From assembly GCA_903945435.1 (NCBI GenBank), contig CAJAVM010000010.1:1-44759 (forward strand): a stretch of DNA of 44,759 nt, in the 5' to 3' direction. This document shows, one piece after another, positions 33,951 to 41,928 of this stretch (position 1 is the stretch's first letter; every line of letters starts with the position of its first letter). The DNA is from an uncultured bacterium. Its GTDB lineage: Bacteria; Patescibacteriota; Patescibacteriia; Patescibacteriales; UBA12465. A program made the translations under genes and the position numbers. Below the pieces are notes generated by a model, which saw nothing but the letters and a program-made list of their open reading frames with translations, was not told the origin of the DNA and did no database searches.

Positions 33951-34739
33951 CTAACGACGTGTAAAGATTTCCAACACGTTCTTAAATAAGAAGGCAATCG
34001 TCATCGGACCAATACCTCCAGGAACTGGTGTAATATAAGAAGCTTTATTTTTTAAATCTTCAAAATCAGCATCACCATAAACTTTATCATCAATTTTAGA
34101 AATTCCGATATCAATAATTACCGCCCCCTCTTTTATCATTTCTTTTTTAATTTTATTCGGCTCACCAAGAGCGGTAACGATTAAATCAGCCTCAGATATT
34201 TTATCAGACGAAACAACTTTAAAACCGCGTGCCGCAACAGTTTCTTCCAAACCTCTTCCAAAAATATCAGAGTTATAAAGAGAACAAGCTATTTTATCTT
34301 TTCCAGACATTCGTATTTCTTCTAAACAAGCATCTACTGAAGCTAAAACCGGAGAAGAAATATAATCCGGATGTTGAGGATGAAAACCATCAACATCTTT
34401 ATTTGGATCAAGCGCGGAAATTACTTTATCGGTATTAAAATTAACCGGTAGCGGTAGCTGTACTAAAATTCCATCTATTGTTTCATCGTTATTTAAAAAT
34501 TTTATTACTTCTAATAATTCTGTTTCCGGTGTATCCGCCGCTAAAGAATATAAATGCGTATCAACGCCAACTTTCACCCCCTCTTTTTGTTTTAGAGAAA
34601 CATATATTTTAGAATCTTCTCTTTCGCCTACTAAAATAATGGCCAAGTTTGGTCTTGGTCCATTAAGTTTATGTATTTTATAAGCAACCTCATCTTTAAT
34701 TCTTTCAGCGATTGCTCGTCCATCTATCAATTTCACCAT
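33951..34739 (-). CDS. folD: FolD-like methylenetetrahydrofolate dehydrogenase/cyclohydrolase, divergent
   Basis: Interconverts methylene-, methenyl- and formyl-tetrahydrofolate. The 262-residue protein is slightly short for the family. Catalytic-domain motifs are kept: SKIYVSLKQKEG (Tyr and Lys), ILVQLPLP and DPNKDVDGF. The C-terminal signature TPVPGGIGPMTIAFL is also kept. The nucleotide-binding part is not: the usual PCTP, GRSxxVGxP and cHSxT blocks are replaced by ISSPVLASVDA, YNSDIFGRGLEE and SSDKISEADL. Cofactor use or the dehydrogenase step may therefore differ. It is 10 nt downstream of glyA. Confidence 0.85.
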   Translation of the reverse strand: MVKLIDGRAIAERIKDEVAYKIHKLNGPRPNLAIILVGEREDSKIYVSLKQKEGVKVGVDTHLYSLAADTPETELLEVIKFLNNDETIDGILVQLPLPVNFNTDKVISALDPNKDVDGFHPQHPDYISSPVLASVDACLEEIRMSGKDKIACSLYNSDIFGRGLEETVAARGFKVVSSDKISEADLIVTALGEPNKIKKEMIKEGAVIIDIGISKIDDKVYGDADFEDLKNKASYITPVPGGIGPMTIAFLFKNVLEIFTRR

Positions 34740-34749
34740 ACTTTATTTT

Positions 34750-35994
34750 TTATTTAGTTGGGATTGGAAATTCATTACACATCTTTTCAACTTTCAATTT
34801 AATTTCCGCTAATTTAACCTCGTCTTCCTTATTCATAAAAGCCTCATCCATATAAGAAGTAATAAGCTTCATTTCCTCCTCTTTCATGCCTCGGGTTGTG
34901 ATAGCTGGAGTTCCAATTCTAATTCCTGAGGGATTCATCGGTGGATTAGGGTCGTTAGGAATAGTTGAGCGAGAAACTGAAATACCAATTTTTTCCAAGG
35001 CTTTTTCTGCTTCTTTACCCACTAATCCTTTACTAGATAAATCAACAACCATTAAATGATTATCCGTCCCTCCAGATACAATTCGATATCCTCTTGCTAT
35101 AAATTCAGCCGCCATTGCTTTAGCGTTTAAAATAATCTGCTTTGTATATTCAATAAACTCTGGTTTTAGTGCTTCTCCAAAAGCAACTGCTTTAGCGGCT
35201 GTAATATGGTCATGAGGACCACCTTGCATTCCGGGGAATACTGCACTATTTACTTGTTTAGCAAATTTTTCTTTACACATTATAATCGCTCCACGAGGAC
35301 CTCTTAAAGTTTTATGTGTGGTAGTTGAAACTACATCAAAAATTGGAACGGGATTTTTTAATTGTTTACCAGCAATAAGACCGGCGATATGGGCAATATC
35401 AGCAAAGGTATAAGCGCCAATTTCATCAGCAATATCTTTAAATTTCTGCCAATCAATTTCTCGAGAATATGCACTAAACCCAGCAACTATCATTTTTGGT
35501 CTTTCTCTTAAAGCAATCTCACGAACCTCATCCATGTCAATAATGCCAGTTTCAATATTTACGCCATACTGAACAAAATTATACAAACGTCCTGAAAAAT
35601 TTACTTTATGACCATGAGATAAATGTCCGCCATGATCAAGTTTTAAGCCTAAAACTTTATCCCCAGGATTTAAGAAAGCCATATAGACGGCAGCGTTAGC
35701 TGGAGAACCTGATAAAGGCTGAACGTTAACGTGTTCAGCGTCAAATAACTTTTTAACTCTTTCAATCGCTAAATTTTCAATATCATCAATAATATAATTA
35801 CCGCCATAATAGCGATGACCAGGGTAACCTTCACTATATTTATTAGTTAAAACCGTCGCCATCGCCTCTAATACAGCCGGAGAGACATAATTTTCGGAAG
35901 CAATTAATTCTAATTCCTCGTTCTGTCTTTTCTCTTCCCTTTCTACAATCTCAAAGACGGCAGAATCTTGATTTTTTAGATGGTCGTATTTCAT
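34750..35994 (-). CDS. glyA: Serine hydroxymethyltransferase
   Basis: PLP enzyme that converts serine plus tetrahydrofolate to glycine plus methylene-tetrahydrofolate. The 414-residue protein has NKYSEGYPGHRYYGG, LKLDHGGHLSHG, DIAHIAGLIAG and the PLP-lysine block STTTHKTLRGPRG, all canonical. Length is normal. It is the promoter-proximal gene of a glyA-folD pair, so the one-carbon unit produced here passes to FolD. Confidence 0.97.
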   Translation of the reverse strand: MKYDHLKNQDSAVFEIVEREEKRQNEELELIASENYVSPAVLEAMATVLTNKYSEGYPGHRYYGGNYIIDDIENLAIERVKKLFDAEHVNVQPLSGSPANAAVYMAFLNPGDKVLGLKLDHGGHLSHGHKVNFSGRLYNFVQYGVNIETGIIDMDEVREIALRERPKMIVAGFSAYSREIDWQKFKDIADEIGAYTFADIAHIAGLIAGKQLKNPVPIFDVVSTTTHKTLRGPRGAIIMCKEKFAKQVNSAVFPGMQGGPHDHITAAKAVAFGEALKPEFIEYTKQIILNAKAMAAEFIARGYRIVSGGTDNHLMVVDLSSKGLVGKEAEKALEKIGISVSRSTIPNDPNPPMNPSGIRIGTPAITTRGMKEEEMKLITSYMDEAFMNKEDEVKLAEIKLKVEKMCNEFPIPTK

Positions 35995-36019
35995 ATTTTT
36001 ATAGTTAATAACTGATTTT

Positions 36020-36048
36020 ATCTTATCTCTGTAAGCCTATTTTGTCAA
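36020..36048 (-). promoter_or_regulatory. glyA-folD promoter
   Basis: Minus-strand TTGACA (36048-36043), 17-nt spacer, TAAGAT (36025-36020). Perfect -35, imperfect -10. It lies directly after the elp3 stop. Confidence 0.6.
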
Positions 36049-36052
36049 AAAG

Positions 36053-37675
36053 TTATTTAAGAGCTTTAAACAGATAACTACCCTTCAATTTATAACCAAA
36101 TTTTTTATAATACCCACGAACTCCTACCCCAGAAATAACTGCAATTTTAGCCAACTTCTGTTTCATAACAATTTGTTCAGCGTGAGCTAATAATTGTTTT
36201 CCTAATCCGCTATGTTGAACCTTTTTTTCACCACCAACAGAAACTAATTGGCCATAAACATGAAGTTCTCTAATTATTGCGGGTGCAATGGGACTTGCCT
36301 CATCTATTCTTAAACGACAAAATCCATAAAGTGTTTTGTAATCCTGACTATCAGCACTAATAAAAAACTCTTTACCCCCCGAGGCTTGATATTCCATCAC
36401 GTTAATTACTGGATTCACGATTTTTCCATCTTTAACTTCGCGACAACGAATACAACTACATTTTACGCCTCTTTGTTGCATTATTTGACGTAAATTTGTA
36501 ATTTTATTTCCAGCAATAATTGATTCACCAGGAATATCACGAATTAAACGAATAATACGAACATACTCCGGAACAACTGCCTTACATTTTACAATTAATT
36601 CTTGTAATACTTTATCGGAGTACGGTTTATATTTTCCCTGCTTATACCATTTATAAAGAAGACTGCCTTGAGTAACAACGGTTGGATAAAATTTTATTTG
36701 ATCAGGCTGAAATCTTTCATCAGTAAATAGTTTTTTAAATATTTCTAAATCTTTTTTTGGAGTTGCGCCTGGTAAAGCAGGCATTATATGATAAGTAATT
36801 TTAAATCCGTATTCTTTAAGTAATTTAGTCGCTTCCGCAATTTCCTTAATACCATGACCACGTTTATTTAATTTTAAAATTTCATCATCGGCCGCCTGCA
36901 CTCCAATTTCTACACGCGTACAACCAAATTCCCTCATTTCCAATAATTCAGCATCATTGATAAAGTCGGGTCTAGTTTCAAGGGTAAGCCCAATAATCTT
37001 GTATTTTGCTTGCTCATTCTTTTTTTGTTCTAAAAGAAGGGCGACACGCAAATTATCTAAACTAAGATTTTGTTTATAGAAAGCAGTGATTTTTGTATTA
37101 AAACTATTATCTTCTTTAAATTCAGGAATTTTTTTTAACCTAAACCTACTAAAGTCATTAGCCGCTCTAAAACAATTAGCGATATACCAATATTTATATT
37201 TTTTAGGAAGATAACTCCAGGTCCCACCAATCACAATAATCTCAATTTTTTCTGGCTCATGCCCATTATTTTCAAGGGCTTTTAACCTTAAGATAACTTG
37301 TTTATACGGGTCATACTGACATCTAATTGCCCTCATAACTGCCGGTTCATTAGCTAAATAGCTAACTGGGACATCTTTTTCTCTCGGACAATACGCACAG
37401 GTTCCCGGACAAGGATAAGATTTTGTTAAAACAGCAACTGGAGCAATCCCGGACATTGTTCTAACTGAACGTTTTCTGAGCAATATCTCAAAAGAATCAG
37501 ATTTTTTAATTAAACCGCTTAAAACTAAGCTTCTATATTCTTTTAAAATATCGGAACTTAAAACAGAATCCAACTTATATTCTTTACAGAAAGTTCGTTT
37601 AATATCCTCTAGTTGGTCTCTATCTAATGTTTTTCCAACACTTTCTATAATTAATTTTTTTATTGCTTCTGCCAT
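36053..37675 (-). CDS. elp3: Elp3-type radical SAM / acetyltransferase tRNA wobble-uridine modifying enzyme
   Basis: 540 residues. The N-terminal radical SAM domain has CxxxCxxC cysteines C89, C93 and C96 (YPCPGTCAYCPRE), then SYLANEPAVMRAIRCQYDPYKQV, characteristic of Elp3. The C-terminal GNAT domain (about 430-540) has QHSGLGKQLLAHAEQI and KIAVISGVGVRGYYKKFGY, matching Elp3 closely. Elp3 uses SAM and acetyl-CoA to place a carboxymethyl-type group on U34 of tRNAs. Eukaryotes need a six-subunit Elongator; bacterial and archaeal Elp3 act alone. With the Trm9-like gene 4 kb away it could support a two-step pathway. Confidence 0.93.
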   Translation of the reverse strand: MAEAIKKLIIESVGKTLDRDQLEDIKRTFCKEYKLDSVLSSDILKEYRSLVLSGLIKKSDSFEILLRKRSVRTMSGIAPVAVLTKSYPCPGTCAYCPREKDVPVSYLANEPAVMRAIRCQYDPYKQVILRLKALENNGHEPEKIEIIVIGGTWSYLPKKYKYWYIANCFRAANDFSRFRLKKIPEFKEDNSFNTKITAFYKQNLSLDNLRVALLLEQKKNEQAKYKIIGLTLETRPDFINDAELLEMREFGCTRVEIGVQAADDEILKLNKRGHGIKEIAEATKLLKEYGFKITYHIMPALPGATPKKDLEIFKKLFTDERFQPDQIKFYPTVVTQGSLLYKWYKQGKYKPYSDKVLQELIVKCKAVVPEYVRIIRLIRDIPGESIIAGNKITNLRQIMQQRGVKCSCIRCREVKDGKIVNPVINVMEYQASGGKEFFISADSQDYKTLYGFCRLRIDEASPIAPAIIRELHVYGQLVSVGGEKKVQHSGLGKQLLAHAEQIVMKQKLAKIAVISGVGVRGYYKKFGYKLKGSYLFKALK

Positions 37676-37691
37676 TTCTTTAGAGTATAAT
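37663..37691 (+). promoter_or_regulatory. Promoter of the bactofilin-like/phosphohexomutase operon
   Basis: TTGCTT (37663-37668), 17-nt spacer, TATAAT (37686-37691). It overlaps the elp3 start on the other strand. Predicted start near 37698, 49 nt before the ATG at 37747. Confidence 0.65.
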
Positions 37692-37746
37692 TAATAATAT
37701 AATCTAATTAACAATACAACATTTTTTCAAATTTAACAAGGCTTTT

Positions 37747-38886
37747 ATGAACATAAAACCCCTAAAAATCATCATTTTTTTAGCTCTTATCGCCTGGCCA
37801 CTATCTGGTTTAAGAGCAGCTGAAACTAACAACGGACAGGCCGTTTTTATAGAAGAAAATGAAGTAATATCAGGAAATCTATTTGCTGCCGGCGACACAA
37901 TAACAGTCAATGGTGTTATTAGCGGAGATTTAATTGTGGCTGCTAAATCAGTAACAGTTAACGGAAGAGTTGAAGGGGATGTCATCGCTGCCGCTCAAAC
38001 AATAAACATTAATGGTGAAATTGGTGGTAATATCCGTGTTATTGGTAATGCGGTAAATATTAACGGGTCGGTAGCAAGAAATATAAATGCCTTTGGATCA
38101 GAAATAGTTATTAGCGAGAAAGCGAGAATTGGTTGGGACGTTTTAATTATTGCTGCAAACTCACAAGTAGACGGTGTCATTAATGGCGCTTTAAATACAT
38201 ATTGTAAACAATCAGTTATTTCAGGTAAAGTTGGGAAGAATATTACTATCAAAGCTTATGATGATAATCAAACTCAAAGTATTATTATTACTGAAAGTGC
38301 AATTATTAATGGTGATTTAAATTATACTTCAAAAAATAAAGCTAATATAAAAGCGGGGGCAGAAATTTCCGGACAAACAAATTACAAATTACCTGAAGTA
38401 AAGGAAAAAAATAATATAGCTATCTGGGCCTGGGGAAGATTATTTTCTATTCTTTCAATGATTCTTATCGGTCTAATCTTTGTTTTTATCATCCCTAAAA
38501 CGACTCAAAAGTTTATTGTTGATATGAAAACTAAAACAGGTAAACTATTACTAATCGGAGCGATTACATTTTTTATCACACCACCCGTAGCAATAGTCCT
38601 AATGTTAACAATTATTGGCATCCCCTTAGCCGCCTCTTTAATGGCTATTTGGGTTGCGGGAATATTCTTAGCACAAACAGCGGCCGCAATTTTTATAGGA
38701 GAGCTAATTATTAACGATTTAATCAAAGCACAAGCGCCTATATTTTGGTCATTACTAATAGGCGTGGTTATTCTCTCATTATTATTTTCACTACCCTTGG
38801 TTGGTTGGATAATTAATTTAATAATTATCTGTCTAGGTTTAGGGAGTATTTTATTTTATGTTACCAATCAATCCAAAAATATTTAA
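37747..38886 (+). CDS. Bactofilin-like polymer-forming protein with C-terminal membrane domain
   Basis: 379 residues: a signal peptide or N-terminal helix (about 5-24, ending GLRAAE), a beta-helix-like region (about 35-215) made of short repeats such as GDTITVNGVISGDLIVAAK, SVTVNGRVEGDVIAAA and TININGEIGGNIRV, then a linker and about four membrane helices (about 228-375). The repeat style is that of bactofilins, which form stable filaments, but soluble bactofilins lack the export signal and the membrane domain. Because the repeats follow a signal peptide they should be extracytoplasmic. It overlaps the phosphohexomutase gene by 29 nt. Confidence 0.78.
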   Translation: MNIKPLKIIIFLALIAWPLSGLRAAETNNGQAVFIEENEVISGNLFAAGDTITVNGVISGDLIVAAKSVTVNGRVEGDVIAAAQTININGEIGGNIRVIGNAVNINGSVARNINAFGSEIVISEKARIGWDVLIIAANSQVDGVINGALNTYCKQSVISGKVGKNITIKAYDDNQTQSIIITESAIINGDLNYTSKNKANIKAGAEISGQTNYKLPEVKEKNNIAIWAWGRLFSILSMILIGLIFVFIIPKTTQKFIVDMKTKTGKLLLIGAITFFITPPVAIVLMLTIIGIPLAASLMAIWVAGIFLAQTAAAIFIGELIINDLIKAQAPIFWSLLIGVVILSLLFSLPLVGWIINLIIICLGLGSILFYVTNQSKNI

Positions 38887-40231
38887 AGCTTACGACATTA
38901 GAGGTATATACGGAGAAGATTTCGATAATGAGCTTGCATATCTTATTGGCCTAGCTTTTATAGATTTAAGAAAAAATGATTCTGATTATATAAATGGAAA
39001 TATTCTTAAAATAGCAGTTGGTTGTGATATGCGCCTATCTTCTCCACTCTTAAAGGACAACCTTATACGGGGATTATTAGCTGGCGGAGTCGAAGTTATT
39101 GATCTAGGGATGGTTTCAACACCAACTTTATATTTTGCAGTTGGAAAATATAATTACGATGGCGGAATTATGGTTTCAGCTTCGCATAATCCAAAAGAAT
39201 GGAATGGTTTTAAAATGGTAAGAACTAGAGGTATTCCTGTAAGCGGTGAGACTGGAATAAACTTCATTAAAGAAAGAGTATTAGAAAATAAATTTATTCC
39301 TGCTCAACAATCAGGAATATTAATGAAGCTGGATAACGTAATAGACGAGGAAATAGCTTATGCTCTAAGTCGCATAAATTTAAATGATATTAAGCCGTTA
39401 ACTATAGTAGCAGATGCTGCAAATAGCATGGGGGCAATTTACTTAAAAAAACTAGCAGATAAATTACCAGTTAAATTAATCCCTCTCAACTTTACTTTAG
39501 ATGGTTCCTTCCCTGCGCACGAAGCCGATCCTCTAAAAGAAGAAAATCTTGAACAATTAAAAAAAGCTGTTATCGAAAATAAAGCTGACCTTGGAATCGA
39601 GACGGACGGCGATGGTGATCGAATATTTTTTGTAGATAATCAAGGCAAAACTATGAATCCGGCAATTATCCGGGGAATTTTAGCAAAACTTTTTTTACAA
39701 GAAAAACCAAAGTCTAAAATAGGCTATGATGTAAGACCGGGAAAAATTACATCTGATATTATTACAGAAAATGGCGGCATCCCCGTAGTAACTAGGGTTG
39801 GCCATTCTTTAATTAAAGAGCAGATGATTAAAGAAAATATTTATTTTGCAGGAGAATCGTCTGGGCATTTTTATCTCAATACTGAGCTTGGCTGTTTCGA
39901 ATATCCAAACATAACAATTCTTAAACTATTACTAGAATTTTCTCAAATTAAAGTATCTACATCGGAGTATATTGCTCAGTATGAAAAATATTTTGCCTCT
40001 GGAGAAATTAACAGCGACGTTAAAGATAAAGATGCTGTTTTTCAAAGAATAGAGACAGCTTTCCCCGATGGAAAAATAGAAAAATTAGATGGTATTAGTA
40101 TTACTTACCCAAATTTTTGGTTTAATCTTAGGGGTTCAAACACGGAAGAAAAAGTTAGATTAAATCTTGAATCTATTAGCGAAGAAATAACTAAAGAAAA
40201 AACTACAGAGATTTTAAAACTGATATTCTAG
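38858..40231 (+). CDS. Phosphomannomutase/phosphoglucomutase
   Basis: Alpha-D-phosphohexomutase that moves phosphate between C6 and C1 of hexoses. The 457-residue protein has IFKAYDIRGIYGEDF at the start, the phosphoserine loop GGIMVSASHNPKEWNG, the metal loop ETDGDGDRIFFVD and the sugar-binding loop AGESSGHFY. The GESSGHFY form occurs in ManB/AlgC-type PMM/PGM enzymes. Likely roles are making sugar-1-phosphates for surface glycans and handling glucose-1-phosphate released by the glucan phosphorylase at 41929-43602. The ATG overlaps the preceding gene, so translation is coupled. Confidence 0.93.
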   Translation: MLPINPKIFKAYDIRGIYGEDFDNELAYLIGLAFIDLRKNDSDYINGNILKIAVGCDMRLSSPLLKDNLIRGLLAGGVEVIDLGMVSTPTLYFAVGKYNYDGGIMVSASHNPKEWNGFKMVRTRGIPVSGETGINFIKERVLENKFIPAQQSGILMKLDNVIDEEIAYALSRINLNDIKPLTIVADAANSMGAIYLKKLADKLPVKLIPLNFTLDGSFPAHEADPLKEENLEQLKKAVIENKADLGIETDGDGDRIFFVDNQGKTMNPAIIRGILAKLFLQEKPKSKIGYDVRPGKITSDIITENGGIPVVTRVGHSLIKEQMIKENIYFAGESSGHFYLNTELGCFEYPNITILKLLLEFSQIKVSTSEYIAQYEKYFASGEINSDVKDKDAVFQRIETAFPDGKIEKLDGISITYPNFWFNLRGSNTEEKVRLNLESISEEITKEKTTEILKLIF

Positions 40232-40253
40232 AATTACTAAAATTATTCAAATA

Positions 40254-40288
40254 AAAAAGAGGTCTAAAAATAGATTAGACCTCTTTTT
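40254..40288. terminator. Bidirectional terminator
   Basis: Perfect 13-bp stem A5-GAGGTCTA (40254-40266) with TAGACCTC-T5 (40276-40288), 9-nt loop. It separates the phosphohexomutase operon from the convergent DUF4342 gene. Confidence 0.9.
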
Positions 40289-40306
40289 AATATCCATTAA
40301 ACCAAC

Positions 40307-40582
40307 TTATTTTCTTTCAACTTCTATTGTTCCCTTATTTAATAAAGCAGCTAAAGCACCAATAGCAGCTACCATTGGGGCTAAAACAGCTCCAATAACA
40401 GCAAAGGTAACTGGAATTTCCATTAATACTTTTCCTTTTTCGTTTTTAATAATAATGCGACGAACATTTCCTTCCTTAATTAATTTTTTTACCTTTTCTA
40501 AAATTTCATGTCCATAAACAGTAAACTGTTCTTTAGTGCTGTTTGTTTGATTAGTTTTTTTGTTAGTTGTTTTTTTAGGCAT
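40307..40582 (-). CDS. DUF4342-like small protein
   Basis: 91 residues: a Lys/Thr/Asn-rich start, then EQFTVYGHEILEKVKKLIKEGNVRRIIIKNEKGKVLMEIPV, followed by one hydrophobic helix (about 58-80) and a short IEVERK end. This layout matches the DUF4342 family: a UBA-like helical part, a basic strand and a membrane-contacting segment. The function is unknown for the family. It is 31 nt downstream of the reductase gene and may be co-transcribed. Confidence 0.8.
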   Translation of the reverse strand: MPKKTTNKKTNQTNSTKEQFTVYGHEILEKVKKLIKEGNVRRIIIKNEKGKVLMEIPVTFAVIGAVLAPMVAAIGALAALLNKGTIEVERK

Positions 40583-40613
40583 ACTAATGAATAGTTAATA
40601 AATTATATTAAAT

Positions 40614-41924
40614 TTAACTTAAAGAAAACTTTTCAAAATAAATATTTTTTTTCTTTACATGTAGTTTATGTAAAATCTGAATCGCATTTTTCATAAACAA
40701 TGGCGGGCCACAAATATAGAAGCTTCTATCAAGATAATCAGGAATTAATCTAATTAATTTTTCTTCATCTAAACGTCCACATTCTCCCGCCCAAGACGTA
40801 TCTTGACTAGCAATTAAATGCAGTGATATTTTATTATTTAATTTTTTAAATTCATCAATAAATATAAAATCTTGTTCTAATACGCACGAATATAAAACAA
40901 CAGAGTCTTTTTCGGTTGTATTTTCAACTAATGCTCTAACAGGAGTAATCCCTACCCCTCCAGCAATTAAGGCAATTTTTTTATTTTCAGTTCTAGCGGT
41001 AGTAAAAATACCATGAGGACCATCAATAAAAACCTTAGTTCCAATTTTAATTTTATTAGCAATAGTTGCCGTAAAATCACCTAAATTCTTAACTGTAATT
41101 CGTAATTCTTGATTATTCTTTGATTGAGAAAAAGAAAAAGGATGCGATTCTAAGGCTAGGCGACCATCAAGAAAACGAAACATGGCAAATTGCCCACCCA
41201 AGAAATTATAATCTTCCATTTTATCGCCAGTAATATATACCGAAACTACATTACTATTTTCTTGCACTATCTTAGAAACATAAAACTTATGTTTAAAAAA
41301 TAATCTAATCGGAACCAAAAATTTAAAATAAACCAACAAGCCAATAGCAACCCAGTATATTAAATACCAATAACCAATAAAAATAAAATTTTGCAGAGTA
41401 TTACCGTGTTCAAGTTGATGACTAAATGCTAAAATAATAGCCAAATATGTTGCTAAATGAATAAAATACCATGTCTCGTAGCGAAACATTTTTTTAATAG
41501 CTGCTAAAGATACTACAATTACAATTACAAAAATAACAACCGATAAAATTGCCGCAAACATGCCTTCCCAATTCAACAAAAAGTCTAACATTTGTGAGCT
41601 AGCTGTAACTTCATTTGCTAATTTATATCCAACAACTAAAAATATCGGGTGAAGCAAAATAAATATCCAGGCTAATAAACCATTTATATGATGTACAAAG
41701 GCTAATTTATCTAAACCAAACATTTTTTCCAAAAACTTTACTCTACCAATCAGTACTAACTGCCATAAAATAAGATAAACCGCTAGCAGCCCTGAAATTC
41801 TACCCAAAGCAATCATTAAACCTGCCTGACCTGATGTTAATAATGTACCGGAACGGTCAAACCAAAAATAAAAAATTATAGCGATGTTTAATATAAATGC
41901 TCCTAAAACTAATATTTTTTTCAT
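40614..41924 (-). CDS. Ferric reductase-like transmembrane flavoprotein
   Basis: 436 residues from ATG 41924, 4 nt after the phosphorylase stop; an upstream in-frame start would overlap that gene. The N-terminal half has about six helices with paired histidines for heme (HHINGLLAWIFILLHP and FIHLATYLAIILAFSH), the ferric-reductase/NOX arrangement. The C-terminal half is a ferredoxin-reductase-like module: FAD part (GGQFAMFRFL, ESHPFSFSQ) and NAD(P) part (IALIAGGVGITPVRALVE, FYICGPPLFMK). It would pass electrons from NAD(P)H through FAD and heme across the membrane to iron, oxygen or another acceptor. The acceptor is not visible. It is downstream of a glycogen phosphorylase, an odd pairing. 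Confidence 0.87.
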   Translation of the reverse strand: MKKILVLGAFILNIAIIFYFWFDRSGTLLTSGQAGLMIALGRISGLLAVYLILWQLVLIGRVKFLEKMFGLDKLAFVHHINGLLAWIFILLHPIFLVVGYKLANEVTASSQMLDFLLNWEGMFAAILSVVIFVIVIVVSLAAIKKMFRYETWYFIHLATYLAIILAFSHQLEHGNTLQNFIFIGYWYLIYWVAIGLLVYFKFLVPIRLFFKHKFYVSKIVQENSNVVSVYITGDKMEDYNFLGGQFAMFRFLDGRLALESHPFSFSQSKNNQELRITVKNLGDFTATIANKIKIGTKVFIDGPHGIFTTARTENKKIALIAGGVGITPVRALVENTTEKDSVVLYSCVLEQDFIFIDEFKKLNNKISLHLIASQDTSWAGECGRLDEEKLIRLIPDYLDRSFYICGPPLFMKNAIQILHKLHVKKKNIYFEKFSLS

Positions 41925-41928
41925 ATTT

